The notes under the pieces are model-generated. The model did not search any database. It saw only the letters and a program-made list of their open reading frames with translations, and was not told the DNA's origin. A stretch of DNA of 64,000 nucleotides from Escherichia sp. ESNIH1 (GTDB lineage: Bacteria; Pseudomonadota; Gammaproteobacteria; Enterobacterales; Enterobacteriaceae), in NCBI GenBank assembly GCA_002918705.1, contig PQKR01000002.1, forward strand, positions 682,001 to 746,000, read 5' to 3'. Each line of letters opens with the position of its first letter. The first letter of the stretch is position 1. The position numbers and the translations under genes were made by a program. Positions 18,504-27,991 of the stretch are shown here, piece after piece.

Positions 18504-20102
18504 TCAGCGTAGCGGCGTCATGGGCATCACATGCCCGCTATAGGTGGCTGGCGGCGGCGTACTGCCTGCCAGCCACGATGGGAAATCTTTAAGCGGCATG
18601 GGCTTCGCGTAGAGAAATCCCTGAAATATTTTTACCCCGCGCTGGCGCAAACGCTGCGCCTGCAGCGGGGTCTCAACGCCCTCCGCAATCAGCTCAATTT
18701 TCAGCCGTCTACCCAGCGCGATAATAATATCCGTCACCGTCGAGTTCACCGCATCGGTGCCCACCGCCGTGGTATAGGACTTATCGATCTTTAGCACGTC
18801 CGGACGCAGCTTCTCCAGCCACGAGAGCGAGGTGTTGCCGGTGCCAAAGTCATCAATGGCCAGCTTGACTCCACGGCGGTGCAGCGCCCGCACCAGCCGG
18901 TAATCAATATCGGTGATCGCTTCCCGCTCGGTCAGCTCAATGGTGAGCTGCTGAACCGGATGGGCATGGAACCAGAGGCGATTAAGATCCTTAAGGAGCG
19001 CGCCATCACGGAAGTGGCTGGCGGAGACGTTGATCCCGATATGGAACTGGCTATTGGCCGGGAAGAGCGCCAGCTGGCGGTGAGTCTCTGCCAGCACGTA
19101 GCGCGTCAGGGGCGCAATCAGATTCTGCTCTTCAGCAATGGGGATAAAAACGTCCGGTGAGATCCAGCCCTGGCGCGGATTATTCCAGCGCAGCAGGATC
19201 TCCACCCCCTCACACTGATGGGTGGTGGCGTTGAGAAGCGGCTGGCAGAAAAGCTCAAACTCATGCGCCGCCATGCCGAGGTTGATCTCCCACGAGAAGC
19301 TCATCCGGTTGGCGGTGACAATCCAGGCAATATAGCCCATCAGCAGGCTGATAATAACCGCCAGCGGCAGCTGGGACGGAAGGTGTCGCAGTGCCAGCTC
19401 GCCTGCGCCAGGGCCTTTGACGCTGACGATAAAGGGAAACTGCTCCGAGCTCTGCTGGAACCGCGTCTCATTAACCAGCGGCGGCAGGCTATCCACGACG
19501 CCGGCACCGTAGAGCAGATGCCGGTTGCCCACCGTGATGCTTGCGCCGGTGATCAGCGGCTTCTGCGGCTCCAGCATCAGGCGGGTAAGCAGATCGATAT
19601 TGATCACCTCCATCACCCCGTCCTGCCAGTTCTGGGTCAGCGGAAACCACTGGATAAGAATGGGGCTGCCATGCAGGAGAGAGTTATCGGTAGTGAGCAA
19701 GAGCAGCGGCTGAGCGGTGGGGAGTGCGGGCTGAAGCTGATGGATAGGGACGTTGCGGTAGCCGAAAATGCTGGAGCAGTAGAGAATGCCGTTCTTGATA
19801 AGGCCGATAGAGCGAACGGTTTGCATCGTCGCGGCCTGTTTTCGTAGCGCCAGATGCGCCTCGCCGCACGACAGACCCACTAGCGGCAGAAGCACCCCCC
19901 GGCCCTGGGCAAGGGGAAGCAGGATCCGATCCAGCGAGGAGACCGCGTGGTTAGTAAAAGAGAGGATCCGCTGCTGGTTAGCGTTGCGTTCGGAAATGTA
20001 GCGGGAACCCAGGGTCAGGAAAAGCGTGAAGATCGCGACAACCACGCAGACGATGGCGCGCTTTCGACGGTAGCTTCTTATAATATGCTGTGCTGTTTGC
20101 AT
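18504..20102 (-). CDS. pdeD: CSS-motif cyclic-di-GMP phosphodiesterase PdeD (YoaD)
   Basis: PdeD hydrolyses cyclic di-GMP, favouring motility over sessile growth. The start MQTAQHIIRSYRRKRAI aligns with the E. coli protein (532 residues here as well). A membrane helix (about 17-37) is followed by a periplasmic CSS sensor region with CGEAH and YCSSIFG cysteines, a second helix (about 245-263) and an EAL domain. The EAL signature reads EILLRW. The other catalytic motifs, NVSASHF, ELTERE, AIDDFGTG, LKIDK and AEGVET, are present, so activity is expected. Confidence 0.94.
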   Translation of the reverse strand: MQTAQHIIRSYRRKRAIVCVVVAIFTLFLTLGSRYISERNANQQRILSFTNHAVSSLDRILLPLAQGRGVLLPLVGLSCGEAHLALRKQAATMQTVRSIGLIKNGILYCSSIFGYRNVPIHQLQPALPTAQPLLLLTTDNSLLHGSPILIQWFPLTQNWQDGVMEVINIDLLTRLMLEPQKPLITGASITVGNRHLLYGAGVVDSLPPLVNETRFQQSSEQFPFIVSVKGPGAGELALRHLPSQLPLAVIISLLMGYIAWIVTANRMSFSWEINLGMAAHEFELFCQPLLNATTHQCEGVEILLRWNNPRQGWISPDVFIPIAEEQNLIAPLTRYVLAETHRQLALFPANSQFHIGINVSASHFRDGALLKDLNRLWFHAHPVQQLTIELTEREAITDIDYRLVRALHRRGVKLAIDDFGTGNTSLSWLEKLRPDVLKIDKSYTTAVGTDAVNSTVTDIIIALGRRLKIELIAEGVETPLQAQRLRQRGVKIFQGFLYAKPMPLKDFPSWLAGSTPPPATYSGHVMPMTPLR

Positions 20103-20200
20103 GTCCCGACGATCCCCAGGAGGCCGTTGGCGAAAAAGCAAACGGCAACACAGCAAGTGTAGTGGGGAAAAAATAATCGGGATCAAAAAGGGAAATAATT

Positions 20201-20222
20201 AGCCCTTTCGGGTGAAAGGGCC
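20201..20222 (-). terminator. Probable terminator of sdaA
   Basis: GCCCTTTC and GAAAGGGC pair around a four-base loop ten bases after the sdaA stop. The following tract (TAATTATTT on the sdaA strand) is only moderately T-rich. Confidence 0.65.
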
Positions 20223-20232
20223 GGGTAACGTA

Positions 20233-21597
20233 TTAGTCGCACTGCACCTTGATCGCCAGGCCGCCGCGGGAGGTTTCGCGGTACTTGGCATTCATGTCCT
20301 TGCCGGTTTCATACATGGTTTCGATCACCTTATCCAGCGACACGCGCGGCGCGCTGGTGCGGCGCATCGCCATACGTGAGGCATTGATAGCCTTCACCGA
20401 CGCAATGGCGTTACGCTCAATGCACGGCACCTGCACCTGGCCGGCGACCGGATCGCAGGTCAGACCCAGGTTATGCTCCATGCCGATCTCTGCCGCCACG
20501 CAGACCTGCTCCGGGCTGGCGCCCATCAGCTCTGCAAGGCCCGCCGCCGCCATTGAGCAGGCGACGCCGACCTCACCCTGGCAGCCCACCTCTGCGCCAG
20601 AGATCGAGGCGTTCATCTTATAAAGCGTGCCGATAGCACCCGCAGCCAGGAAGTAGCGAGTGTAGATGTCCGGGGTAACCGGTTCGATAAAGTGGTCATA
20701 GTAGGCCAGCACCGCCGGCACGATACCGCATGCGCCGTTGGTTGGGGCAGTCACGACGCGGCCACCGGCGGCGTTCTCTTCGTTCACCGCCAGCGCGAAC
20801 ATGTTAACCCAGTCAACGACAACCATCGGATCGCTGGAGTGTTTGTCGCTGGCGACCAGCAGGCGGCGCAGGGCCGAGGCGCGACGCGGCACCCGCAGTG
20901 GGCCAGGCAGCACGCCTTCGGTGTTCATGCCGCGATCGATACAGGCCTGCATCGTCTGCCAGACGTGGGCAAAATAGTCGGCAATCTCCTCTTTGCTATG
21001 CAGGGCCAGCTCGTTCTGCATCACCATGCCGGAGAGGGAGAGACCGGTCTCTTTACACCAGTTCAGCATTGCCTGGGCAGAGTTGAACGGATAGGGCACG
21101 CTGACGGCCTGGGTGCTCTCTTTACCAAAGTGCTCTTCATCGACGATAAACCCGCCGCCGATGGAGTAGTAGGTTTTGCTGTAGATCTCTTTCTCGCCCT
21201 GATAAGCATGAATGCACATGCCGTTCTCATGCAGCGGCAGGTTATCGCTCTGGAAACGCATGCCGTTATCGGCAGGGAAATCGACCTCGTGACGGCCGTG
21301 GGCCAGCAGCAGGCGGCCGCGGGTCTCTACGTCGCGAATAAACGCGGGAATGGCATCGATATCGACGGTCGCCGGCTCGTTACCCGCCAGGCCCATAATA
21401 ATGGCGATATCGGTGTGGTGGCCGCGGCCGGTCAGCGACAGCGAGCCATAGACATCCACCGCCACGCGGGTGACGCTCTCCAGCAATCCCTTTTCGACCA
21501 GATCATCGACGAACTGTTTTCCGGCCTTCATTGGCCCAACAGTATGGGAAGATGAGGGGCCAATCCCCACCTTAAACATGTCGAATATACTAATCAC
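20233..21597 (-). CDS. sdaA: L-serine deaminase I, SdaA
   Basis: SdaA converts L-serine to pyruvate and ammonia using an oxygen-sensitive [4Fe-4S] cluster. The start is a GTG (GTGATTAGTATATTC) preceded by AGGAGT; it gives 454 residues, the E. coli length. The N-terminal regulatory domain shows [13 protein letters not shown]. The three cysteines expected to bind the cluster are in EVGCQGE, GLTCDPV and VPCIERN, with the family spacing of 42 and 11 residues. A longer in-frame ATG start lacks family support. Confidence 0.96.
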   Translation of the reverse strand: MISIFDMFKVGIGPSSSHTVGPMKAGKQFVDDLVEKGLLESVTRVAVDVYGSLSLTGRGHHTDIAIIMGLAGNEPATVDIDAIPAFIRDVETRGRLLLAHGRHEVDFPADNGMRFQSDNLPLHENGMCIHAYQGEKEIYSKTYYSIGGGFIVDEEHFGKESTQAVSVPYPFNSAQAMLNWCKETGLSLSGMVMQNELALHSKEEIADYFAHVWQTMQACIDRGMNTEGVLPGPLRVPRRASALRRLLVASDKHSSDPMVVVDWVNMFALAVNEENAAGGRVVTAPTNGACGIVPAVLAYYDHFIEPVTPDIYTRYFLAAGAIGTLYKMNASISGAEVGCQGEVGVACSMAAAGLAELMGASPEQVCVAAEIGMEHNLGLTCDPVAGQVQVPCIERNAIASVKAINASRMAMRRTSAPRVSLDKVIETMYETGKDMNAKYRETSRGGLAIKVQCD

Positions 21598-21781
21598 GCT
21601 AACACTCCTGACAGGGTTGCCGGACCCTCCGGCAACGATGTAATAATTGCGCATAGTGTAAGAGGGAACCGCGGGATCGGTTTAACTATTCACATGAATT
21701 AAACTAATAGCCAACCTCTATTTTACTAATGCTGAGAGGCAGGTCACGCCCGGTAATACCAGGGCGTTGTGTAAAGTATAG

Positions 21782-22360
21782 TCAGGGTTTCAGGCCGATC
21801 TGTAAGGCCAGCTCACGAATTATGCCTGCCGTCATGCCCCAGACAAAGTAATGCTGATACCATGAAAGCCACACCCGATGCGCATTGCCGCGCCGGTGGA
21901 TATCCAGCGGGTGATAACGCCCAAGGCGCAGCGCCTCGGCCAGCGGCATCTCAAACACCGCCGCCACCTCATCCTCGCTGGCGTGGTAGTGCAGATCCGG
22001 CGGAATAATGCCCACCACCGGGGTGACCTGAAAGCCGGTCACGCTGTCTACCGGCGGCAGAACGCCGATCACCTCTACCGATTCAGGTGGGATGGCCACC
22101 TCCTCCTCGGCTTCGCGTAGAGCGGCGGCAATAATAGAGGCATCGCTGCTGTCTACCGCGCCGCCGGGGAAGGCGACCTGGCCCGCATGCTTACGCAGGC
22201 GTGCCGATCGCTGAGTCAGCAGCAGTCCCGGCTGTTCACGGCGCACCACCGGGATCAGCACTGCCGCCTGACGGTTGTTGAGGCTTGCGCCGCTGGCCTG
22301 CGGGCGCAAAAGTTGAAAGCGTGATAAAAAATCGTCCAGGCTCAGGTTAGGGCTCTCCAC
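21782..22360 (-). CDS. nudL: Nudix hydrolase NudL (YeaB)
   Basis: This 192-residue Nudix protein carries the Nudix box from GGAVDSSD to REAEEEVAI (about residues 66-88) and a CoA-pyrophosphatase-type upstream region ([21 protein letters not shown]). E. coli NudL is thought to act on CoA derivatives, but the physiological substrate is uncertain. It lies three bases downstream of pabB and is probably translated from the same mRNA. Confidence 0.92.
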   Translation of the reverse strand: MESPNLSLDDFLSRFQLLRPQASGASLNNRQAAVLIPVVRREQPGLLLTQRSARLRKHAGQVAFPGGAVDSSDASIIAAALREAEEEVAIPPESVEVIGVLPPVDSVTGFQVTPVVGIIPPDLHYHASEDEVAAVFEMPLAEALRLGRYHPLDIHRRGNAHRVWLSWYQHYFVWGMTAGIIRELALQIGLKP

Positions 22361-22363
22361 CGG

Positions 22364-23722
22364 TTAACTCTCCAGCTGTTGCAGAATACGATTAACTTTA
22401 TCAAAGGTTTCCTGATATTCCGCCCCGGATCCGCTATCGGCAACGATGCCGCCCCCGGCGGAGCAGTAGAGCTGACCGTTGCAGGCGCTCAGGGTGCGGA
22501 TGGTGATGCTGGTGTCCATCGTTCCGCAGAGGCTAATATAGCCAATGCTGCCGCACCAGGCGTTGCGCCGCTGCGGCTCCAGCTCATCAATAATCTGCAT
22601 CGCCCGCACCTTGGGCGCGCCGGTGATCGAGCCGCCGGGAAAGGCAGCCCGCAGCAGATCGCAGGCGTGCTGCGAAGGGGGAAGGCGGGCGGTGACGGTG
22701 CTGACCAGATGGTGCACGGCAGGAAAGGGCTCCACCACAAACAGCTCCGGGACGCGCACCGAGCCGGGCACCGCCACCCGGCCAATATCGTTGCGCATCA
22801 GGTCAACGATCATCAGATTTTCAGCGCGATCCTTCGGCGAGGCAGCCAGCTTTTCCGCCTGCTGACGATCGGCCTGCGGATCCGCCAGCCGGGGTAGGGT
22901 ACCCTTAATGGGCCGGGTCTGGATCCGATCCTCCGCCAGATGGATAAACCGCTCTGGCGACAGGCTCAGAATTGCGCCGTCTTCAAGACGCAGGAAGGCG
23001 CTGAACGGCGCGCGGTTGCTGGCGTTGAGGCGGGTGAACGCCTGCCACTCATCGCCTTTATACGTCGCCTGAAAACGCTGGGCCAGATTCACCTGGTAGC
23101 AGTCACCGCTCTGCAAATACGCCTGTACGCGGCTAAACTTATCGGCATACTCCGCCGGACTCATGTTGGATCGCCAGCCGGAGGTAAGGCAAAACGCGTC
23201 GGCAGCGGGCGCCTGCTGCGCCTCCAGCCAGTTGAGACGGGCGTTGACGTCGCTATGGCTTAGCAGCGAAACATGCTTTTTGTGGTGATCGACAATCAGC
23301 GCCCAATCGTACAGCCCCACCGCCATATCCGGCAGGGCGATATCGGCCGCCGCCAGCGTGGGCAGGCTCTCAAACCGTCGCCCCAGATCGTAGCCAAATA
23401 GCCCCAGCGCGCCGCCCTGGAAGGGAAAATTGGGATCCACCTCGGCGGACAGCCCCAGCGACGTCAGCGCCTGCTGGAGCAGCGCAAGCGGATCGGCCGA
23501 CGCGATCGCCGCCCCGTCCAGCGTCACCCGCGTGGTCTCACCGCGGGTCACCAGCGTGCCCAGCGGATCGGCAACCAGGATGTCAAAGCGGCTATAGGGG
23601 TGATCGGCATGGCCAGAGTGCAGCAGCATCGCCCACGGCAGGTGGCTCAGACGGGCAAACCAGAACTCGGCGGCGTCTTCACGCCACGGTAGGGTAACAA
23701 CGGTAGGGGAAAGCGTGTTCAT
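22364..23722 (-). CDS. pabB: Aminodeoxychorismate synthase component I, PabB
   Basis: PabB, with the glutaminase PabA, makes 4-amino-4-deoxychorismate, the precursor of p-aminobenzoate and folate. The 452-residue protein has the N-terminal TrpE-like domain and the chorismate-binding domain, with PIKGTLPR (the lysine forms a covalent intermediate), AENLMIVDLMRNDIGRVA and FPGGSITGAPK. The start is MNTLSPTVVTL, aligned to E. coli; a TTG three codons upstream is also in frame. No good ribosome site precedes either. Confidence 0.96.
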   Translation of the reverse strand: MNTLSPTVVTLPWREDAAEFWFARLSHLPWAMLLHSGHADHPYSRFDILVADPLGTLVTRGETTRVTLDGAAIASADPLALLQQALTSLGLSAEVDPNFPFQGGALGLFGYDLGRRFESLPTLAAADIALPDMAVGLYDWALIVDHHKKHVSLLSHSDVNARLNWLEAQQAPAADAFCLTSGWRSNMSPAEYADKFSRVQAYLQSGDCYQVNLAQRFQATYKGDEWQAFTRLNASNRAPFSAFLRLEDGAILSLSPERFIHLAEDRIQTRPIKGTLPRLADPQADRQQAEKLAASPKDRAENLMIVDLMRNDIGRVAVPGSVRVPELFVVEPFPAVHHLVSTVTARLPPSQHACDLLRAAFPGGSITGAPKVRAMQIIDELEPQRRNAWCGSIGYISLCGTMDTSITIRTLSACNGQLYCSAGGGIVADSGSGAEYQETFDKVNRILQQLES

Positions 23723-23783
23723 GTGTGGCAAACGACCAGGCAGCGTGAAATAATTAGCGCTGATAATCTAGCAGGAGTTAACA

Positions 23784-23969
23784 ATGTTTGCAGGTTTACC
23801 TTCGCTCAGTCATGAGCAACAGCAGCAGGCGGTAGAGCGTATTCAGCAGCTTATGTCTGAAGGCATGAGTAGCGGACAGGCCATCGCGGTCGTCGCCGAA
23901 GAGCTGCGTGCCAGCCACACCGGGGAGCGGATCGTGGCACGCTTTGAAGATGAGGATGAAGAGGAGTAA
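23784..23969 (+). CDS. yoaH: UPF0181 protein YoaH
   Basis: This is a 61-residue acidic, helical protein matching E. coli YoaH (59 residues), ending in the run EDEDEEE. Its function is unknown. It is divergent from pabB and its stop is two bases from that of the convergent yoaB. A GGAG ribosome site precedes the ATG. Confidence 0.92.
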   Translation: MFAGLPSLSHEQQQQAVERIQQLMSEGMSSGQAIAVVAEELRASHTGERIVARFEDEDEEE

Positions 23970-23971
23970 CC

Positions 23972-24316
23972 CTAGACCGCCGCGATAATTTTAATTTCGA
24001 CCCGGTACTGCGGGTTCATCAGCGTCGCCTGTACGGTGCAGCGTACCGGCGCATGGCCTGCTACCACCCACGCATCCCAGGCGCGGTTCATCGCCGCAAA
24101 GTCGCTGGCATCGGCCAGGAAAATGGTAGCATCGAGAATGCGCGTTTTATCACTGCCCTGTTTCGCCAGCACGGCATCAATCTGCGCCAGAGTATTGGCG
24201 GTTTGCGCCTCAGCGTCGGCCTCAAGGTTCTCCGGCACGCCGGTGTAGTACAGCGTCTGGTTGTGGATCACCGCATCTGACCAGCGGGCCTCGGCATCAA
24301 TACGTTTAATTGTCAC
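23972..24316 (-). CDS. yoaB: Rid-family protein YoaB
   Basis: This 114-residue YjgF/YER057c/UK114 (Rid) protein matches E. coli YoaB. Rid proteins often deaminate reactive enamine or imine intermediates, but the arginine needed for that activity is best checked structurally; the C-terminal APVRCTVQATLMNPQYRVEI region contains the family signature. It is divergent from yoaA across a 126-bp region holding a LexA-like box. Confidence 0.9.
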   Translation of the reverse strand: MTIKRIDAEARWSDAVIHNQTLYYTGVPENLEADAEAQTANTLAQIDAVLAKQGSDKTRILDATIFLADASDFAAMNRAWDAWVVAGHAPVRCTVQATLMNPQYRVEIKIIAAV

Positions 24317-24416
24317 TTTTCACTCCTTTAGTGCTTTTTTACAGGGCCAAGACTGCCACAGGGCGGCGATCCTGTCACGACTTCGGCTAGCTAAAAATTC
24401 CCGCGCCTGACATAAT

Positions 24417-24436
24417 CACTGGCGATATAACCAGGG
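24417..24436. promoter_or_regulatory. LexA (SOS) box upstream of yoaA
   Basis: CTG-N10-CAG (CTGGCGATATAACCAG) meets the core LexA rule and has an AT-rich centre. It ends a few bases before the yoaA start codon. E. coli yoaA is associated with the SOS response, which supports the call. Confidence 0.7.
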
Positions 24437-24442
24437 GGCGGC

Positions 24443-26368
24443 GTGGCAGAGAACAGTGTAACGGACGATTTTGCAACAGACGGGCAGTTAGCGAAAGCGA
24501 TACCGGGGTTTAAACCGCGTGAGCCGCAGCGGCAGATGGCGCAAGCGGTGAGCGCCGCCATTGCCAATACGCAGCCGCTGGTGGTTGAGGCCGGAACGGG
24601 AACGGGGAAAACCTACGCCTATCTGGCCCCGGCCCTGCGCGCCGGGAAAAAGGTCATTATCTCTACCGGCTCGAAAGCGTTGCAGGATCAGCTCTACAGC
24701 CGCGATCTGCCGACCGTCTCCCGCGCGCTGGAGTACACTGGCCGTCTGGCGCTGCTGAAGGGGCGCTCCAACTATCTCTGCATTGAGCGCCTTGAGCAGC
24801 AGGCGTTGGCCGGAGGCGATCTGCCGGTGCAGATCCTTAGCGACGTCATCCTGCTGCGGTCATGGTCGAGCCAGACGCTGGACGGCGACATCAGCACCTG
24901 CGCCAGCGTGGCGGAGGACTCCCAGGCCTGGCCGCTGGTCACCAGCACCAACGACAACTGCCTCGGCAGCGACTGCCCGATGTATAAAGATTGCTTTGTG
25001 GTCAAGGCGCGTAAGAAGGCGATGGATGCCGACGTGGTCGTGGTCAACCACCATCTCTTTCTCGCTGATATGGTGGTGAAAGAGAGCGGCTTTGGTGAGC
25101 TGATCCCTGAGGCCGACGTCATGATCTTCGACGAAGCGCACCAGCTGCCGGATATCGCCAGCCAGTACTTCGGCCAGTCGCTCTCCAGCCGTCAGCTGCT
25201 GGATCTGGCGAAGGATTTCACCATTGCCTACCGCACCGAGCTTAAAGATACCCAGCAGCTGCAGAAGTGCGCGGATCGCCTGGCGCAGAGCGCGCAGGAT
25301 TTTCGCTTACAGCTGGGCGAGCCGGGCTATCGCGGTAACCTGCGCGAGCTGCTGGCGGACAGCCACATCCAGCGCGCGCTGCTGCTGCTCGATGATGCGC
25401 TGGAGCTGTGCTATGACGTAGCCAAGCTCTCCCTTGGCCGCTCGGCGCTGCTCGACGCGGCCTTTGAACGGGCTACCCTCTACCGCACGCGCCTTAAGCG
25501 GCTGAAAGAGATCAACCAGCCGGGCTTCAGCTACTGGTATGAGTGTACCTCCCGCCACTTTACCCTGGCCCTGACGCCGCTCACCGTGGCGGAGAAATTC
25601 AAAGAGGTGATGGCCCAGAAGCCGGGAAGCTGGATCTTTACCTCGGCCACGCTCTCGGTAAACGACGATCTGCACCACTTCACCTCCCGCCTCGGAATTG
25701 AAACGGCAGAGTCGATGCTGCTGCCCAGCCCGTTTGACTATGCCCGTCAGGCGCTGCTCTGCGTGCCGCGCAATCTGCCCCAGGCCAACCAGCCCGGCGC
25801 GGCGCGTCAGCTGGCGGCGATGCTCAGACCGATGATCGAAGCCAACAATGGCCGCTGCTTTATGCTCTGTACCTCCCACGCCATGATGCGCGATCTGGCG
25901 GAGCAGTTTCGCGCCACCCTGTCGCTGCCGGTGCTGTTACAGGGTGAGACCAGCAAAGGCCAGCTGTTACAGCAGTTTGTCACCGCCGGTAATGCGCTGC
26001 TGGTAGCGACCAGCAGTTTCTGGGAGGGGGTAGACGTGCGCGGCGATACGCTGTCGCTGGTGATCATCGACAAGCTGCCCTTTACCTCACCGGAAGATCC
26101 GCTCCTGAAGGCGCGGATGGAGGATTGCCGCCTGCGCGGGGGCGATCCCTTTGACGATGTCCAGCTGCCGGACGCGGTGATCACCCTCAAGCAGGGGGTA
26201 GGCCGCCTGATCCGCGACATTGACGATCGCGGCGTGCTGGTGATCTGTGACAACCGGCTGGTGATGCGTCCCTATGGCGCCACCTTCCTCGCCAGTCTGC
26301 CGCCGACGCCGCGCACCCGGGATATCGCCCGCGCGGTGCGATTCCTGGCCGGGACCTCGACGCAGTAA
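24443..26368 (+). CDS. yoaA: DinG-family XPD-like helicase YoaA
   Basis: YoaA is a 5'-3' DNA helicase that works with the clamp-loader subunit HolC in repair of stalled forks. The protein has 641 residues. It has Walker A VVEAGTGTGKTYAY, Walker B MIFDEAHQLPD (DEAH), helicase motif VATSSFWEGVDVRG and the C-terminal QGVGRLIRD. Cysteines in the insert (NYLCIERL, STCASV, DNCLGSDCPMYKDC) should hold an Fe-S cluster. Translation must begin at GTG after AGGGGGCG; the codon at the E. coli start position is GTA here. Confidence 0.95.
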   Translation: MAENSVTDDFATDGQLAKAIPGFKPREPQRQMAQAVSAAIANTQPLVVEAGTGTGKTYAYLAPALRAGKKVIISTGSKALQDQLYSRDLPTVSRALEYTGRLALLKGRSNYLCIERLEQQALAGGDLPVQILSDVILLRSWSSQTLDGDISTCASVAEDSQAWPLVTSTNDNCLGSDCPMYKDCFVVKARKKAMDADVVVVNHHLFLADMVVKESGFGELIPEADVMIFDEAHQLPDIASQYFGQSLSSRQLLDLAKDFTIAYRTELKDTQQLQKCADRLAQSAQDFRLQLGEPGYRGNLRELLADSHIQRALLLLDDALELCYDVAKLSLGRSALLDAAFERATLYRTRLKRLKEINQPGFSYWYECTSRHFTLALTPLTVAEKFKEVMAQKPGSWIFTSATLSVNDDLHHFTSRLGIETAESMLLPSPFDYARQALLCVPRNLPQANQPGAARQLAAMLRPMIEANNGRCFMLCTSHAMMRDLAEQFRATLSLPVLLQGETSKGQLLQQFVTAGNALLVATSSFWEGVDVRGDTLSLVIIDKLPFTSPEDPLLKARMEDCRLRGGDPFDDVQLPDAVITLKQGVGRLIRDIDDRGVLVICDNRLVMRPYGATFLASLPPTPRTRDIARAVRFLAGTSTQ

Positions 26369-26435
26369 TTTGCCGCAGAGTATGCTAAGATGCGCGCCAT
26401 TTTATTGAATCAACACCCCGAGAGCGCGAAGACCG

Positions 26436-27131
26436 ATGCGAATTCTGGCTATTGATACCGCCACAGAGGCCTGTTCCGTTGCCCTGTGGAATGACGGTAC
26501 GACCTCTGCCCACTTTGAACTCTGTCCAAGAGAACATACCCAACGTATTTTACCCCTCGTTCAGCAGACGCTGAACGACAGCGGCGTTACCCTTGCCGAA
26601 CTCGACGCGCTGGCCTTTGGCCGCGGGCCGGGCAGCTTTACCGGCGTGCGGATTGGCATCGGCATCGCCCAGGGTCTGGCGCTGGGTGCCGAGCTGCCGA
26701 TGATAGGCGTCTCGACGCTGGCTACGATGGCGCAGGGCGCGTGGCGTAAAACCGGTGCAACGCGCGTACTGGCCGCTATCGATGCCCGCATGGGCGAAGT
26801 CTACTGGGCTGAGTACCAGCGGGACGAGCAGGGCATCTGGCACGGCGAAGAGAGCGAGGCGGTGCTGAAGCCGGAAGCGGTCAGCGAGCGTTTGTCCCAG
26901 CTCAGCGGAGCCTGGGCCACGGTAGGCACCGGCTGGCCAGCATGGCCGGATCTTGGTAAAGAGAGCAGGCTGACGCTGAGCGACGGCGGCATCCTGCTGC
27001 CTGCCGCGGAAGATATGCTCCCGCTCGCCTGCCAGCTTTTTGCCCAGCAGCGTACCGTCGCCGTGGAGCATGCGGAGCCGGTTTATTTGCGCAACGAGGT
27101 GGCCTGGAAGAAACTTCCGGGCAGAAAATGA
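26436..27131 (+). CDS. tsaB: tRNA threonylcarbamoyladenosine synthesis protein TsaB
   Basis: TsaB is a scaffold that pairs with TsaD and TsaE to make N6-threonylcarbamoyladenosine at position 37 of ANN-decoding tRNAs. The 231-residue protein shows the ASKHA start [18 protein letters not shown] and [19 protein letters not shown], and matches E. coli TsaB (YeaZ). It is essential in E. coli. It lies 67 bp after yoaA, as in E. coli. Confidence 0.96.
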   Translation: MRILAIDTATEACSVALWNDGTTSAHFELCPREHTQRILPLVQQTLNDSGVTLAELDALAFGRGPGSFTGVRIGIGIAQGLALGAELPMIGVSTLATMAQGAWRKTGATRVLAAIDARMGEVYWAEYQRDEQGIWHGEESEAVLKPEAVSERLSQLSGAWATVGTGWPAWPDLGKESRLTLSDGGILLPAAEDMLPLACQLFAQQRTVAVEHAEPVYLRNEVAWKKLPGRK

Positions 27132-27181
27132 ATCTCAGCTATATACATAACGTAATAATGTAAATAGCAGGAAGGTGGTAA

Positions 27182-27787
27182 GTGAAGGTATCCCAAAAGG
27201 TGGGTCAAAGCAGGTCCGTGCGCTGGCTGCTGGCAGGCTTAGCCGCCTTAGCGCTGAGCGGCTGCGTCTCGGTGCCTGACGCCATTAAAGGCAGCAGCCC
27301 GACGCCGCAGCAGGATCTGGTTCGGGTGATGAACGCGCCTGAGCTGTATGTCGGCCAGGAGGCACGCTTCGGCGGTAAAGTCATCGCTATGGAGAACCGC
27401 CAGGGACAAACCCGGCTGGAGATCGCCTCGGTACCGCTGGACAGCGGTGCGCGTCCCGTTCTCGGTGAAGCGTCCCGGGGGCGTATCTATGCCGACGTGA
27501 ACGGCTTCCTCGATCCGGTGGATTTTCGCAACCAGTATGTGACCGTGGTCGGCACCATTAGCGGCGTTGAGCAGGGTAAAGTGGGCGAGACCCCCTACAA
27601 GTTTATGGTCATGAAGGTGAGTGGCTATAAGCGCTGGCATCTGCAGCAGCAGGTGATGCTGCCGCCGCAGCCGATTGACCCGTGGTACTGGGGGCCGGGG
27701 CCGAATCCCTGGCGTTACGGTGGCTACGGTGGTTACGGCTGGTATAACTCGGGTCCGGCACCGGTACATACCATCGTAACAGAGTAA
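27182..27787 (+). CDS. yeaY: Slp-family outer-membrane lipoprotein YeaY
   Basis: This is a Slp-type lipoprotein of 201 residues. The signal peptide ends in the lipobox LALSGC, with acylation expected at the cysteine, and the next residues (VS) favour outer-membrane sorting. The C-terminal part is rich in Gly, Tyr and Trp ([14 protein letters not shown]). The start is GTG. In E. coli yeaY is in the sigma-E regulon; its function is unknown. Confidence 0.92.
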   Translation: MKVSQKVGQSRSVRWLLAGLAALALSGCVSVPDAIKGSSPTPQQDLVRVMNAPELYVGQEARFGGKVIAMENRQGQTRLEIASVPLDSGARPVLGEASRGRIYADVNGFLDPVDFRNQYVTVVGTISGVEQGKVGETPYKFMVMKVSGYKRWHLQQQVMLPPQPIDPWYWGPGPNPWRYGGYGGYGWYNSGPAPVHTIVTE

Positions 27788-27805
27788 CTCTCTGTTAAAT
27801 AAGAG

Positions 27806-27842
27806 AAGAGACAGCGGACTATCCGCTGTTTCTCCTTTTTTA
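27806..27842 (+). terminator. Rho-independent terminator of yeaY
   Basis: GAGACAGCGGA and TCCGCTGTTTC pair around CTA with one mismatch or wobble, followed by TCCTTTTTT. Confidence 0.88.
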
Positions 27843-27902
27843 GGACCATAACAAGAATAAAAGAGTGACGCGCTTCGCAACCTGTGAATCGGCCAATTAA
27901 TA

Positions 27903-27919
27903 AACTGGTACAATGAGTT
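27903..27919. promoter_or_regulatory. FadR operator of fadD
   Basis: AACTGGTACAATGAGTT is very close to the FadR operator in front of E. coli fadD (AACTGGTATGATGAGTT). FadR bound here represses fadD until long-chain acyl-CoA releases it. Confidence 0.85.
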
Positions 27920-27991
27920 AATATAATGTTAACGGCATGTTTATTAAGCGGAGTTGCGATGACGACGAATTTTCATTTCAGAGGTGATGCA

